Assembly: GCF_900187425.1 (NCBI RefSeq)
Contig: NZ_FYDJ01000010.1
Span: forward strand, 124,001-188,000
DNA from: Pseudomonas sp. Irchel s3h14
Lineage (GTDB): Bacteria; Pseudomonadota; Gammaproteobacteria; Pseudomonadales; Pseudomonadaceae
Reading direction: 5' to 3'
Length of the DNA stretch: 64,000 bases
Shown: piece by piece, positions 52,801 through 61,090 of the stretch
Numbering within the stretch: the first letter of the stretch is position 1
Layout of the letters: the number at the start of each line of letters is the position of its first letter
Translations under genes and position numbers: made by a program
Notes under the pieces: generated by a model
Databases searched by the model: none
The model's input: only the letters and a program-made list of their open reading frames with translations
What the model was told of the DNA's origin: nothing

Positions 52801-52927
52801 TTCGGCGAGCCAGCAAGCCATCGGCACCGGGGTGATTGGCGGGATGATCACGGCGACGCTGGCGGTGGTGTTTGTGCCGGTGTTTTTTGTGGTGGTGATG
52901 AAACTGGTAAAGAAACGCCACCGATGA
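49835..52927 (+). CDS. RND multidrug efflux permease (HAE1 family)
   Basis: A 1030-residue inner-membrane drug:proton antiporter. It opens MPQFFIDRPVFAWVVALFIL with the usual LPVAQYPNVAPP after it. The proton-relay Asp-Asp is in GILVDDAIVVVENVERIM, and family blocks FQPGTDPEMAQVDVQNRL, LTLTPALCATLLKP, LPSSFLPVEDQGY, FSFSGSGQNAALAF and GLSAKNAILIIEFAK are present. The substrate specificity cannot be read. No outer-membrane channel gene follows, so it must borrow one, such as OprM. It is closest in style to the MexB/MexD group. Possibly regulated by the divergent two-component system. Confidence 0.93.
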   Translation: MPQFFIDRPVFAWVVALFILLAGALAIPQLPVAQYPNVAPPKVEIYAVYPGASAQTVDESVVSLIEEELNGADHLLYFESQSSLGSATITATFQPGTDPEMAQVDVQNRLKVVESRLPQAVTQQGLQVEKVSAGFLLLITLTSSDGKLDDVALSDYLARNVMNEIKRLDGVGKAQLYGAERAMRIWIDPQKLIGFNLTPADVNAAIVAQNAQVSAGSIGDLPTRTTQEITATILVKGQLSTPEEFADIVLKANPDGSTVRIKDVARVEIGSQEYQFSTRLNGKPSTAVSVQLAPGANALSTATLVRAKMDELARYFPAGVEYKIPYDTSPFVKVSITKVVYTLGEAMLLVFAVMFLFLQNIRYTLIPTLVVPVALMGTFATMLALGFSINVLTMFGMVLAIGILVDDAIVVVENVERIMATEGLSPKEATRKAMKQITGAIIGITLVLVAVFIPMAFMQGSVGVIYRQFSLSMATSILFSAFLALTLTPALCATLLKPIAKGEHHEKRGFFGWFNRRFEQLTDSYQGWVAYALKRTGRYLLIYGVLLIGLGVCFSRLPSSFLPVEDQGYTITDIQLPPGASKNRTVQVVEQIEAHNTTEPGVGDSTVILGFSFSGSGQNAALAFTTLKDWSDRGSDDSASSIADRANIALSQIKDAVAFAVLPPPVDGLGTSSGFEFRLQDRGGLGHATLMQARSELLAAAEKSPILMNVRESALAEAPQVQLVVDRKQANALGVSFADIGNVLSTAVGSAYINDFPNQGRMQRVVVQAEGDQRSQVADLLKIHVRNSAGKMVPLSAFVQAKWTQGPAQLTRYNGYPAISISGEPSPGHSTGEAMAEIERLVALGPAGLGQEWTGLSLQERLSGSQAPILLGLSLLIVFLCLAALYESWSIPTSVLLVVPLGVLGAVLAVTLRGMPNDVFFKVGLITIIGLSAKNAILIIEFAKSLYDEGHDLIDATLQAARLRLRPIVMTSMAFILGVVPLAIATGASSASQQAIGTGVIGGMITATLAVVFVPVFFVVVMKLVKKRHR

Positions 52928-52928
52928 A

Positions 52929-53040
52929 GATCGTTCCCACGCTCTGCGTGGGAATGCCTCAAGGGACGCTCTGCGTCCCCTCGCGGCAAGTGACGCAGAG
53001 CGTCACGGGCTGCATTCCCACGCAGAGCGTGGGAACGATC
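52929..53040. repeat. nested palindromic repeat (112 bp)
   Basis: Perfect 29-bp outer arms at 52929-52957 and 53012-53040 (GATCGTTCCCACGCTCTGCG...). Each arm is itself a hairpin, and the interior contains two further palindromes, GGGACGCTCTGCGTCCC and GTGACGCAGAGCGTCAC. It starts two bases after the pump stop codon and probably ends transcription. The same outer motif occurs once at 14978-15008. Confidence 0.85.
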
Positions 53041-53119
53041 ATGTTCGGTTTCAGACTTGTGGTCACAACTGGATACGCTGGGCTAAGGTGTTTGCAAAGC
53101 CCTGGCGCATCGAGTTCAC

Positions 53120-53761
53120 ATGTCCTTCCTCGCCCGCACCCACCCTCGCCTGTCCGCCGCTGCCACCCTCGGCGTCGCAGTGGGCATTCTGGCGCCGGCC
53201 GACTCGATCATCAGCAAAATCCTCTTCGGCTGGAACGCCGGGGTCTGGACTTACCTGGTCCTGATGTTCTGGCTCACCGCGCGCGCCAAAGCGCCGGATG
53301 TGAAACGCATTGCCGAGGTCGAAGACGAAAACGCCGGGCTGGTGCTGTTTGTTGTATGCATCGCTGCGATAGCGAGCCTGGCGACCATCGCCTTTGAACT
53401 GGCCGGCAGCAGAGACCTGGAAACCACTCGCAAGCTGCTGCATTACGGTTTTACCGCGTTGACGGTGATCGGTTCCTGGCTGCTGATCGGGGTGATTTTC
53501 AGCGTGCACTACGCCCGTCTGTTCTACACCTGGGGCGGCAAAGACCCGGCACTACGTTTTGCTGAAGGTCTGACAACGCCCAATTACTGGGACTTCCTGT
53601 ATTTCTCTTTCACCATCAGCGCGGCGGTGCAGACGTCCGATGTTGGCGTGGCGACTCGGGATTTGCGCAAGATTGTGCTGGCGCAGTCGCTGATCGGCTT
53701 TCTGTTCAACACGGCCATTCTCGGGTTCTCGATCAACATCGCGGCGGGACTGTTCAACTGA
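53120..53761 (+). CDS. DUF1345 integral membrane protein
   Basis: A 213-residue inner-membrane protein with five to six hydrophobic helices, of the DUF1345 family (function unknown). Characteristic stretches are GWNAGVWTYLVLMFWLTARA, FTALTVIGSWLLIGVIFSVH and YWDFLYFSFTISAAVQTSDV, the last resembling an ion-channel-like pore helix. Single gene between the nested repeat and the AraC gene. Confidence 0.85.
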   Translation: MSFLARTHPRLSAAATLGVAVGILAPADSIISKILFGWNAGVWTYLVLMFWLTARAKAPDVKRIAEVEDENAGLVLFVVCIAAIASLATIAFELAGSRDLETTRKLLHYGFTALTVIGSWLLIGVIFSVHYARLFYTWGGKDPALRFAEGLTTPNYWDFLYFSFTISAAVQTSDVGVATRDLRKIVLAQSLIGFLFNTAILGFSINIAAGLFN

Positions 53762-53837
53762 TCCCTGCACAAACGTTCTAGTCATCACCCTCGGCGCAGG
53801 CGTTAAATAAGTCGGCCATCCGTCTCACAGGTGCAGC

Positions 53838-54677
53838 ATGACGACTCACAACTGGATCGACCTGGCCCAGGACGCCGACACTGGCATCGAGACCCTGCGC
53901 GCGCATTTCGAAGGCCATGCCTACGACCCGCACTGGCATGACAGCTATCTGGTGGGCGTCACCGAACAAGGGGTTCAGCAGTTTCACTGTCGGCGGGCAA
54001 AGCATCAAAGCACGCCGGGAAAGGTGTTTCTGCTCGAGCCGGGTGACATCCACGACGGCGACGCGCCAACCGAAGACGGTTTCACCTACCGCATGCTGTA
54101 CCTCGACCCGCAGTGGCTGAAACGTGAACTCAGTACAGTCTTCGAAAATGCCCCCGACAACAGTCAATTGAGTTTCGCCAACACCCTGGCCAGCGACTCG
54201 CGACTCGCCCACGCCACCAGCCTGGCGTTTCAAACCCTGCATCACGGTGAGCTAAAAATCGTCCGCCAGACCGCCCTCGACGGTTTGCTCGAACGCCTGA
54301 CCAGTCACCTGCACTGGCGCGCCCGCTATGGCGAAGACCCGCGCCTGCCGTTGGTGGCGCAGAAGGCTCGGGAGTATCTGCATGCCAACGCTCAATACGA
54401 CATCGGCCTCGACCAACTGGCCGCCGTCACCGGCGTTGATCGCTTCCGCCTGACCCGCGCCTTCAAGGCCGCTTATGGCATGGCACCCCACGCCTACCTC
54501 GTGCAATTGCGCCTGGCGACCGCCCGGCGAATGCTGGCCCGTGGCGAGCAGCCGGCGACGGTGGCGATGGAACTGGGGTTTGCCGATCAGAGTCACCTGG
54601 GCCGCTGGTTCGTCCGCGCTTATGGCTTGACGCCGGCGCTGTATCGCAAGCGCTGCTCAAATCTTCCAGACGCATGA
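53838..54677 (+). CDS. AraC-family transcriptional regulator
   Basis: A 279-residue regulator. Residues 1-140 are an AraC-type cupin sensor (HWHDSYLVGVTEQGVQQFHC, LLEPGDIHDGDAP). Residues 175-275 carry two helix-turn-helix motifs: GLDQLAAVTGVDRFRLTRAF and VAMELGFADQSHLGRWFVRA. It lies 51 bp upstream of a LysE-type exporter on the same strand, an arrangement often seen for amino-acid or metabolite export control. Confidence 0.9.
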   Translation: MTTHNWIDLAQDADTGIETLRAHFEGHAYDPHWHDSYLVGVTEQGVQQFHCRRAKHQSTPGKVFLLEPGDIHDGDAPTEDGFTYRMLYLDPQWLKRELSTVFENAPDNSQLSFANTLASDSRLAHATSLAFQTLHHGELKIVRQTALDGLLERLTSHLHWRARYGEDPRLPLVAQKAREYLHANAQYDIGLDQLAAVTGVDRFRLTRAFKAAYGMAPHAYLVQLRLATARRMLARGEQPATVAMELGFADQSHLGRWFVRAYGLTPALYRKRCSNLPDA

Positions 54678-54728
54678 CCCGGACTTTGTGAGGATCGGCT
54701 CCTGAGATCATTCACGGAGTCCGCTGCC

Positions 54729-55343
54729 ATGTTGTCCACCTTTCCCACGCTGCTGCCATTTTTGCTGTTCGCTTTCGTCGCTTCCATCACGCCGGGGCCA
54801 ACAAACATTCTGGTCCTGAGCAACAGCGCGAGGTACGGTTTCAAAGCCGCATTGCCGATCATTTTTGGCGCCTGCGCCAGTGCGGCGCTGGTTGTAATGC
54901 TGGCAGGCAGCGGTTTGGGGCAAGCCTTGAAAGCCCATCCCATTGTAGAAACATCCATGCAATGGTCAGGCACTGTCTGGCTCAGTTACCTGGCGTGGCA
55001 AATTTTCCGCTTGCCGCCAGACCTGATCGATCCACAGTCTCCGCCCAGCACGCCTCGACTCGGATTATGGGGAGCGGCCGGGCTCCAGTGGATAAACCCC
55101 AAGACCTGGATGATGGCGTTGGCCGTGGTGGGTGTTTTTTCCGGGAACGGTGCAGAAAAAACCCTACAGGTAATGCAATTGTCACTGGTGTTCTTTTTGG
55201 TGTCGCTGCCGTGTGTGGGGGCCTGGGCGGTATTGGGTGCGAGGTCTGGTAAATTGCTGCGATCACCCGCGGCGCAAACGTATTTCAATAGAGGCATGAG
55301 CGTGCTGTTGCTATGTGCTGTCTGGTTGCCTGTCACGGTATAG
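54729..55343 (+). CDS. LysE-family exporter
   Basis: A 204-residue inner-membrane exporter with six predicted helices. The family signature ASITPGPTNILVLSNSARYG is near residues 20-38, followed by QWINPKTWMMALAVVGVFSG. Members export amino acids, homoserine lactones or small effectors; the substrate here is unknown. It is downstream of, and probably regulated by, the AraC gene. Confidence 0.88.
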   Translation: MLSTFPTLLPFLLFAFVASITPGPTNILVLSNSARYGFKAALPIIFGACASAALVVMLAGSGLGQALKAHPIVETSMQWSGTVWLSYLAWQIFRLPPDLIDPQSPPSTPRLGLWGAAGLQWINPKTWMMALAVVGVFSGNGAEKTLQVMQLSLVFFLVSLPCVGAWAVLGARSGKLLRSPAAQTYFNRGMSVLLLCAVWLPVTV

Positions 55344-55540
55344 CAGCGAGCACACTATAAGTGCCTGTCAGCAGACATCTGCACGATGGTTTCGTCATTC
55401 ATTTCACGAATGCCAGCCCTTGTAAACTGTCAACAATGACAGTTTACAACCTGTTCAATAACAGGCTTTTATAGTTCATCCAGGATTAGGGCCGAGCATG
55501 GCCTTTGGATACCTTACTTAACGTAACGGAGACCGAATCC

Positions 55541-55999
55541 ATGAACGCTGTGATCAAACGCACCAGCTTTGCAGCCGGCAACTACGTCAACGCCTCTGCT
55601 TTCGCAACTGACAAAGAATTTCCAGAGTTTATTGCCACATCCCGACTGATCGATAGGGTCAAAGCGGGCGCCAACAAAACTGAAGCAGTGTTGATTACTG
55701 CTATTGACCGGCCTGCCTCAAAAACAAAAGCGAAAAGCTTTCCTGCTCGAGAGCTGTATATCTCCATTCCCGAAACTTTCGAAGTGGGTGACTACGCATT
55801 GAAAAGTCGTGACGATGTGAGCTTCAGCTTCAAAGACGCAGACAACACTGTTTATGAAGGTATTTCGGGCAACATCGTGTTGGAGCCAGCCGTAGGAGAA
55901 AGTGTCAAGGGCTCCTTCAAAGTCGACCTCGAACTGCCAGGCACTGACGGAAAGACCTTTCTTCTCAAGGGCAACTTTCAGGTACTGAAAGCGGGATAG
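55541..55999 (+). CDS. hypothetical protein (152 aa), beta-rich
   Basis: A protein of unknown function without signal peptide or Cys. It opens MNAVIKRTSFAAGNYVNASA, then IATSRLIDRVKAGANKTEAV and PARELYISIPETFEVGDYAL; the end is an alternation of short strands (VYEGISGNIVLEPAVG, GSFKVDLELPGTDGKTFLLK). Such a pattern suggests a small beta-sandwich. The ATG at 55541 has CGGAGA upstream; a TTG twelve codons before is less likely. It is convergent with an autotransporter gene, and a two-way terminator separates them. Confidence 0.65.
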   Translation: MNAVIKRTSFAAGNYVNASAFATDKEFPEFIATSRLIDRVKAGANKTEAVLITAIDRPASKTKAKSFPARELYISIPETFEVGDYALKSRDDVSFSFKDADNTVYEGISGNIVLEPAVGESVKGSFKVDLELPGTDGKTFLLKGNFQVLKAG

Positions 56000-56015
56000 T
56001 CGAGTTTGGCATCAA

Positions 56016-56045
56016 CAAAAAGGGAAGCCGAAGCTTCCCTTTTTA
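56016..56045. terminator. bidirectional rho-independent terminator
   Basis: Stem AGGGAAGC / GCTTCCCT with CGAA loop, flanked by AAAA on the left and TTTT on the right, so it serves both convergent genes. Confidence 0.87.
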
Positions 56046-56053
56046 TTTAACAC

Positions 56054-58513
56054 TCAGAACGCGTAATGAGCCCCCATGTTCACGCCAAAATCCTTAGTGA
56101 CACTATCGCCTTTACTGGTATCCAGTTCAGCATGGAGCTGCCAGCGATCGTTCAGTGTCCACGATCCCCCTGCGCCGACTTCAAATCGGCTGCCCGACAG
56201 GTCATTGTTGAACTTGTTATCGTTGACCCGTACTTCATTATTTTTCACAAACTCATGAACGAAAGCCGCCCGAATGTGCGGTTGCAGTACGCTACCGTTG
56301 GACAGTGTCATACCCCGTCCCAGGGTTACGCCTGCCTTGCCAAGCATGGAGCGCGTTGTGTCGGCGTCAGCCTTCAAACCATTATCCAGACTGAAGTCCT
56401 TGCCTTGCACGGAGGCTGCTTGCCACTGGGTAAACACTTCTGCGTAATACCCGTCCTTGATGTCGATGTGTTTACCAAACTCGACCGATGCACTCGCGCC
56501 CAGGTTGTTGTAATGACCCTCGGTTTGCCTGCCGTCGCTCATTGTCACCTTGGCATCGTTGCGGAAATGATTGAGTTTGGCCACGGTATCCAGGTAGTAG
56601 CCGCTATCGCCGAGCCAGGTACCGTAGAGGCCGATGGACGTACTATCGATTTCGCCTGAGCTGCCGCGACTCAAGTCGAGGTTCGACTTACTGTAGCCGG
56701 CAAAAACACCCATCAATACTCGCTCGCCTGCAATCTGTACCGGGGTGTCGACCCCCATGGAGAACCCGTACTGGTCCTGGCTGTAACCATTCCCGTAGGC
56801 ATTGTTGCTGATGCTGTATCGACTACCGAAAGAGCGGACCCATCCCCCTGTTTGCCCACCGTTGACGCGAAGATCCCCCATCCGGTTGTTCAATAAAACG
56901 GTCTCGCCATAGATCACCGTCGGCGCTACGGCGGAAATCGCCATGACCGCACGGGTCGTCGTGCTGACGACTTCTTTATCGGGTTGCAGGTACCAGTCAT
57001 CACCCTCCTTGACCAAGCGGTAAGTAAACGCCCCGACATCGACCCGTTCGTTGACGAGGCCGTACTGAGCGCTTCCTGCGACGCTCTGCACCACCTTGAT
57101 CGACGAATCATTGACCGGATCAAGACCTGTGCCAGTCACCAGTAACTGATGATTGCCGGCAGCGCTGCCGGTCACGTTCAACAGGTCGCTGATACCTTTG
57201 TTGAAATCGGCGCCCATCTCAAACAAACCGCGGCCCGCCAGATTGGCCACGTTCAGTTGGAAGTAGTCCTGATTCCCCCCCAGGCGCACTCTGCCGCCAT
57301 TGTTGAGCGTGAGGTTGTTCACCGACTGGCTGTCGGTCATTTGCCACAGGGCATTATTGTTAATGGAGAAATTGGTTACATTGCTCACCTGACCGGTCAG
57401 GCTGGCACCATTGTCCACGGTCAGGCCGGCAACACTGCCAGCGGCGGCAGTAACATTCCCGGTCATCACGCTCTGGTTGTTGATCGTTGCATTGGCGACC
57501 TCTTGCAAATTACCGGTAAACGCAGACCCGTTGTCGATCACCACGTTGGAGGCACCCAACACGTTGCCGGTCATCCGCGCCTGATTGTTGAGCGTTGCAG
57601 AGGTAACGTTCTGTAAATCGCCGGTCAACGACGCGTTGTTTTGCAAAGTGACATTGGCTGAACTGCCTGCTGCAACCACGACATTACCCGTCAAGTGACT
57701 GTTATCCACGAGGAAACCGGCCGAGGCGCCAGGGCCGACTTCAAGCAGCGTGCCGTTACCGGCGATCAGGCTCGAGCCATTGCGTACCTGGATGTTGGCC
57801 ACGGTGGGGAAGTTCGGCGCATTGAAGCCGACCACAATGGCCGAACCGCTCTGGCCTTCCACCCGAGTACTGTCCAGTACGATCGTCGTTGGAATGATCG
57901 CTGATGCCTGTGTGTCAGTACCCACGATCAAGCCGTTGAGACCACCGGTAATCGTGCTACCGCTGGCAGACAATGAACCCTCAAGCAGACGAATCCCGAA
58001 ACTGTTGGCGCCGGTGCCTTCGACAGTCGAGTTCTGGACGTTGATTTCACTGAAACGGTTGCCTGCAATCCCGCCTTGCAAACCTCGAACAACACTGTTG
58101 TTACGCAGGGTCACTTGTGAGCCGCCAATGCTAGAGACGTTTCGTACGGCCGATATACCAATCCCTGAAACACTGGTGACCGTTGAATGGCTCAGCATAG
58201 CGCTGGCGTTAGTCAGGAAAATACCTTGTGCAAAACCTCCCTCTCCCGCGGAGGTGACTGTCGAGTTGGTCAGATCAATCACCCCGCCCGCGGAACTGGT
58301 GATACCGAGCGTTGCGGCACCTGAGCCAGTGAGTACGGCGTTGGCTTCAAGTTGCCAGTTCTCAAGAGGGGTAGTGGAATCGATGGACTGAGTGGTGCCA
58401 GCCGGGACAGTGGCAGCCTGGATCAGTGAAGAATTCAACACGAGGGACATAAACGAAAATGTCCAGATGCCGATCGATGTTTTGGGAAATGGAAGTTGCG
58501 TCTTTGACGACAT
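56054..58513 (-). CDS. autotransporter with repetitive beta-helix passenger
   Basis: An 819-residue type V secreted protein. A long signal peptide (about 33 residues, FMSLVLNSSLIQAATV region) is followed by a passenger (to about residue 530) with parallel beta-helix repeats: the module NNQ-x-x-MTGNV-x-x-A recurs several times (57.4-57.7 kb), and DLTNSTVTS-type motifs appear earlier. The pertactin-like junction FEMGADFNKGISDLLNVTGS comes next. The C-terminal barrel of about 270 residues has GWVRSFGSRYSISNNAYGNG, MGVFAGYSKSNLDLSRG and ends in the required aromatic (GAHYAF). No protease motif is visible, so it is more likely an adhesin. Confidence 0.88.
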   Translation of the reverse strand: MSSKTQLPFPKTSIGIWTFSFMSLVLNSSLIQAATVPAGTTQSIDSTTPLENWQLEANAVLTGSGAATLGITSSAGGVIDLTNSTVTSAGEGGFAQGIFLTNASAMLSHSTVTSVSGIGISAVRNVSSIGGSQVTLRNNSVVRGLQGGIAGNRFSEINVQNSTVEGTGANSFGIRLLEGSLSASGSTITGGLNGLIVGTDTQASAIIPTTIVLDSTRVEGQSGSAIVVGFNAPNFPTVANIQVRNGSSLIAGNGTLLEVGPGASAGFLVDNSHLTGNVVVAAGSSANVTLQNNASLTGDLQNVTSATLNNQARMTGNVLGASNVVIDNGSAFTGNLQEVANATINNQSVMTGNVTAAAGSVAGLTVDNGASLTGQVSNVTNFSINNNALWQMTDSQSVNNLTLNNGGRVRLGGNQDYFQLNVANLAGRGLFEMGADFNKGISDLLNVTGSAAGNHQLLVTGTGLDPVNDSSIKVVQSVAGSAQYGLVNERVDVGAFTYRLVKEGDDWYLQPDKEVVSTTTRAVMAISAVAPTVIYGETVLLNNRMGDLRVNGGQTGGWVRSFGSRYSISNNAYGNGYSQDQYGFSMGVDTPVQIAGERVLMGVFAGYSKSNLDLSRGSSGEIDSTSIGLYGTWLGDSGYYLDTVAKLNHFRNDAKVTMSDGRQTEGHYNNLGASASVEFGKHIDIKDGYYAEVFTQWQAASVQGKDFSLDNGLKADADTTRSMLGKAGVTLGRGMTLSNGSVLQPHIRAAFVHEFVKNNEVRVNDNKFNNDLSGSRFEVGAGGSWTLNDRWQLHAELDTSKGDSVTKDFGVNMGAHYAF

Positions 58514-58766
58514 AGTTGAGTCCTACTCGATTGCATTCCGTCAGGAACGAGCCTCCGACTCAAACTGCGCGCGAGCCGGACTAAAACGGCCGCCAGACTA
58601 CGGTTTACCTTTCCAGTTATATGTAGGACAAATCCTTGTGCATGTGAGATTTATCCATTGTTGTTGTGAGAGGCTCCGTATCTGAACGTAAAAAACTTCG
58701 CTTCCACTGATGAAGACGACAACTAATGCTGCCTCCATCAGTAGGAAGATTTACTTGAAGTATCGA

Positions 58767-60896
58767 TTAAGGGGTTGGCTCAGGACGCTCTTGCTCGCAA
58801 TACACCAGGCTCGAGTTCAACAACGCCACAGGCACCGTGACCTCCGACACAATCCCATTGACCGTATAAGCGATACGCGCATAGCGGGTAGGAGGGCGTT
58901 GGCCCGGCACCGTACTTGGCAACTGGATCTCCCTGATCGCGGTGTAGTTTGTCAGCCTGAACTCAAGGTCCCCTGTCGCTGGCATCGGCGCCGAAGCGGT
59001 GATGAGCGTATTGGGGATTGCAGGGGCACCTACCGCGTTGGTTGTCCGGCCTTCAAAGTCCAGATCCACCGTGGCACCCGTCGGGATATTGGCATCCCGC
59101 CGGATCCTGATCCGCAGTTGGCGCGGTTGATAAGGCGGCATGGGGCCATTCGCCACGGCCGGGTGGTTGAGGCTCGGACAGTTGATACTGGTAACGACGC
59201 GCTCCGGTACCAATGCAGTTGTTGTTCGGAAGGCTGAAACAATAATTTGAGGAACCGGCAGATTGATCACGATCGCTGTCACGTCGACTTTTGTCGTAAC
59301 CATCTGTTTCATTATGTTGGCACTGCCAGGGTACTCGACGGTCACGTAAGCCTCTCTGGGATTACCGCCTGCGACAGTACCGTTCCCTTCAGCCCGAATC
59401 GTGTCCCAAGGCAATGTGGTCGTAACTGTTGTATCACCCACCCGCACGGGTACCGGATCGCCAACCTGTTTGCCCTGGTAATAGAACTTGACGATTTCCC
59501 GACCTGTTACAGGGCGATCGACGTCATTCCACACAGGCCAGTTCATGGCCGCCGCAACGCCTGCTTGCGCTGGGCCGAGCGTGTTAGGGGTCGGTGTCGG
59601 TGTACCGGCGCCCTGGATCACCACCGGCGAAATATTAGGGTTCTCCAGCTCCGGCAGGTTCGGTTGTTCCGGCCCGGCGTAAGCAAAGTCGACGACACCA
59701 ATTACGGATAGCGAAACCGGATTGGGCGTAATCGTAGGGCGGGACAGTTCATACCAATAATCGAACTCCACCTCTTCGGCGCCGTTGGGATCTCCAAAAA
59801 CCTGCTCTAAAGTGGCGTAATCCAGCTCGAAAGTCAGTGGCCCTGGGGTGCCTGCGGGTGGAATCGATTTCTCCGGCAAGCTAAAAATCCCCTGGTCGGA
59901 GCGGATGAACGGGATGATCCGGTCACCTGGTAACGAGTTACCTGGAAACCTCACTTCCATGATGGCTCTGGTCGGCGCGGGATCCACCGTCGAAAAGGTG
60001 ATCGGCGTACGGCCAGTGGCTCCGGTAACCGGGATGCTTGGCACGTCGAGATCAGGTGCCGGTGTCTTGACCCTTCTGAACATGGTGGTAATGGCAGCGT
60101 TGTTGCTGATATTCCCTGGTAAATCCGTGAGGTTGTAGGAGTAATAGTACGTGCCTTCATTCTGGGCAATCAGAAACGCAAGCGGCACATTAATAACGCC
60201 ACCAACGGGCAGGGGAAAATCTTTAACGGCTGCTTCTTCGCCTTGCATCAATGGAAAAGTTGTTTGCGTAGAGATATAGAAGTTGACCTTGTCGTTGTCC
60301 GCTTCAAATTTTTGATAAGCGGTGGGAATGGTCAGGCTCAGTCCACCGGCGTTGGCGGGGTCGTTCAACCAGGCATCGTCGATGATGGCAGGCACCGTAG
60401 CACCAAGAGTCAGCAGCGTCGGCCTTGTGCCAGTACCATTGGGCCCGCCGGGTTGCCGTTGGTAAGGCGCGGTCAAGTCGACCAGGATTTCGGTAAACGG
60501 GCTAGAGGTATCGCTGTTGCCAAAGAAGTCGAAAATGTGGAACGCCAAGCCGTATCTCGTGTACTCACCGTTAATCTCGAACCTCTCGATCAGTGCCGTG
60601 ACGGATACATCGAACTCGATCGGATATGTCCAATCCCCCCCAGCCTGGTCGGCTTTGAATTTGGTCGCGACCACATAAGTGGGATCGCCTACGCCAGGGA
60701 TTACACCTTCCGGGAACAAATGAAGTTCGACTTTAGTGCCGCCTACTGGTTCTTTATTTTCAATATCGGCTAACTGCACCTTGATGATTCGGTCTTCCCT
60801 AAGTTGCTTATAAGTGAGGCGATTATCCGGTAATTGGCCGACAATGGTGGGTGGTAAAGCCAGAACACCGACGCCTGTTTTAACCTGCATATTCAT
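58767..60896 (-). CDS. large hypothetical protein, Ig/beta-sandwich-like repeats
   Basis: A 709-residue protein without recognised domains or signal peptide. It is rich in Pro, Thr, Val and short strands, as in chains of immunoglobulin-like modules, for example TPAPDLDVPSIPVTGATGRT, REIVKFYYQGKQVGDPVPVR and LRIRIRRDANIPTGATVDLD. Its end, LLNSSLVYCEQERPEPTP, has a near-terminal Cys. The next gene ends in a similar way (KEFCGP). The start at 60896 is chosen because GGAGAG precedes it; a start at 60914 is possible. Its place beside an autotransporter suggests a cell-surface role, but this is inference. Confidence 0.75.
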   Translation of the reverse strand: MNMQVKTGVGVLALPPTIVGQLPDNRLTYKQLREDRIIKVQLADIENKEPVGGTKVELHLFPEGVIPGVGDPTYVVATKFKADQAGGDWTYPIEFDVSVTALIERFEINGEYTRYGLAFHIFDFFGNSDTSSPFTEILVDLTAPYQRQPGGPNGTGTRPTLLTLGATVPAIIDDAWLNDPANAGGLSLTIPTAYQKFEADNDKVNFYISTQTTFPLMQGEEAAVKDFPLPVGGVINVPLAFLIAQNEGTYYYSYNLTDLPGNISNNAAITTMFRRVKTPAPDLDVPSIPVTGATGRTPITFSTVDPAPTRAIMEVRFPGNSLPGDRIIPFIRSDQGIFSLPEKSIPPAGTPGPLTFELDYATLEQVFGDPNGAEEVEFDYWYELSRPTITPNPVSLSVIGVVDFAYAGPEQPNLPELENPNISPVVIQGAGTPTPTPNTLGPAQAGVAAAMNWPVWNDVDRPVTGREIVKFYYQGKQVGDPVPVRVGDTTVTTTLPWDTIRAEGNGTVAGGNPREAYVTVEYPGSANIMKQMVTTKVDVTAIVINLPVPQIIVSAFRTTTALVPERVVTSINCPSLNHPAVANGPMPPYQPRQLRIRIRRDANIPTGATVDLDFEGRTTNAVGAPAIPNTLITASAPMPATGDLEFRLTNYTAIREIQLPSTVPGQRPPTRYARIAYTVNGIVSEVTVPVALLNSSLVYCEQERPEPTP

Positions 60897-61090
60897 TTTC
60901 GTACTCTCCATCATGAGTTAATCATTGACCCGCACACGTAATTGCCCGATGGAGAACCGCGCGACTGCTAACTGCATGCTCCGAGTATCAGGTGGCTGAC
61001 CCAGTACTTGAAATCCGGCATTGACGTCTTTCAGTTTCAAATGTTGTTAAACGCTAAACACTAACAACTATTACTGCTCCTTCAGTAACT

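Noticed and set aside
51104..52921. 605-residue minus-strand frame
   Set aside because: Antisense to the RND pump; low-complexity His/Gln/Arg composition.
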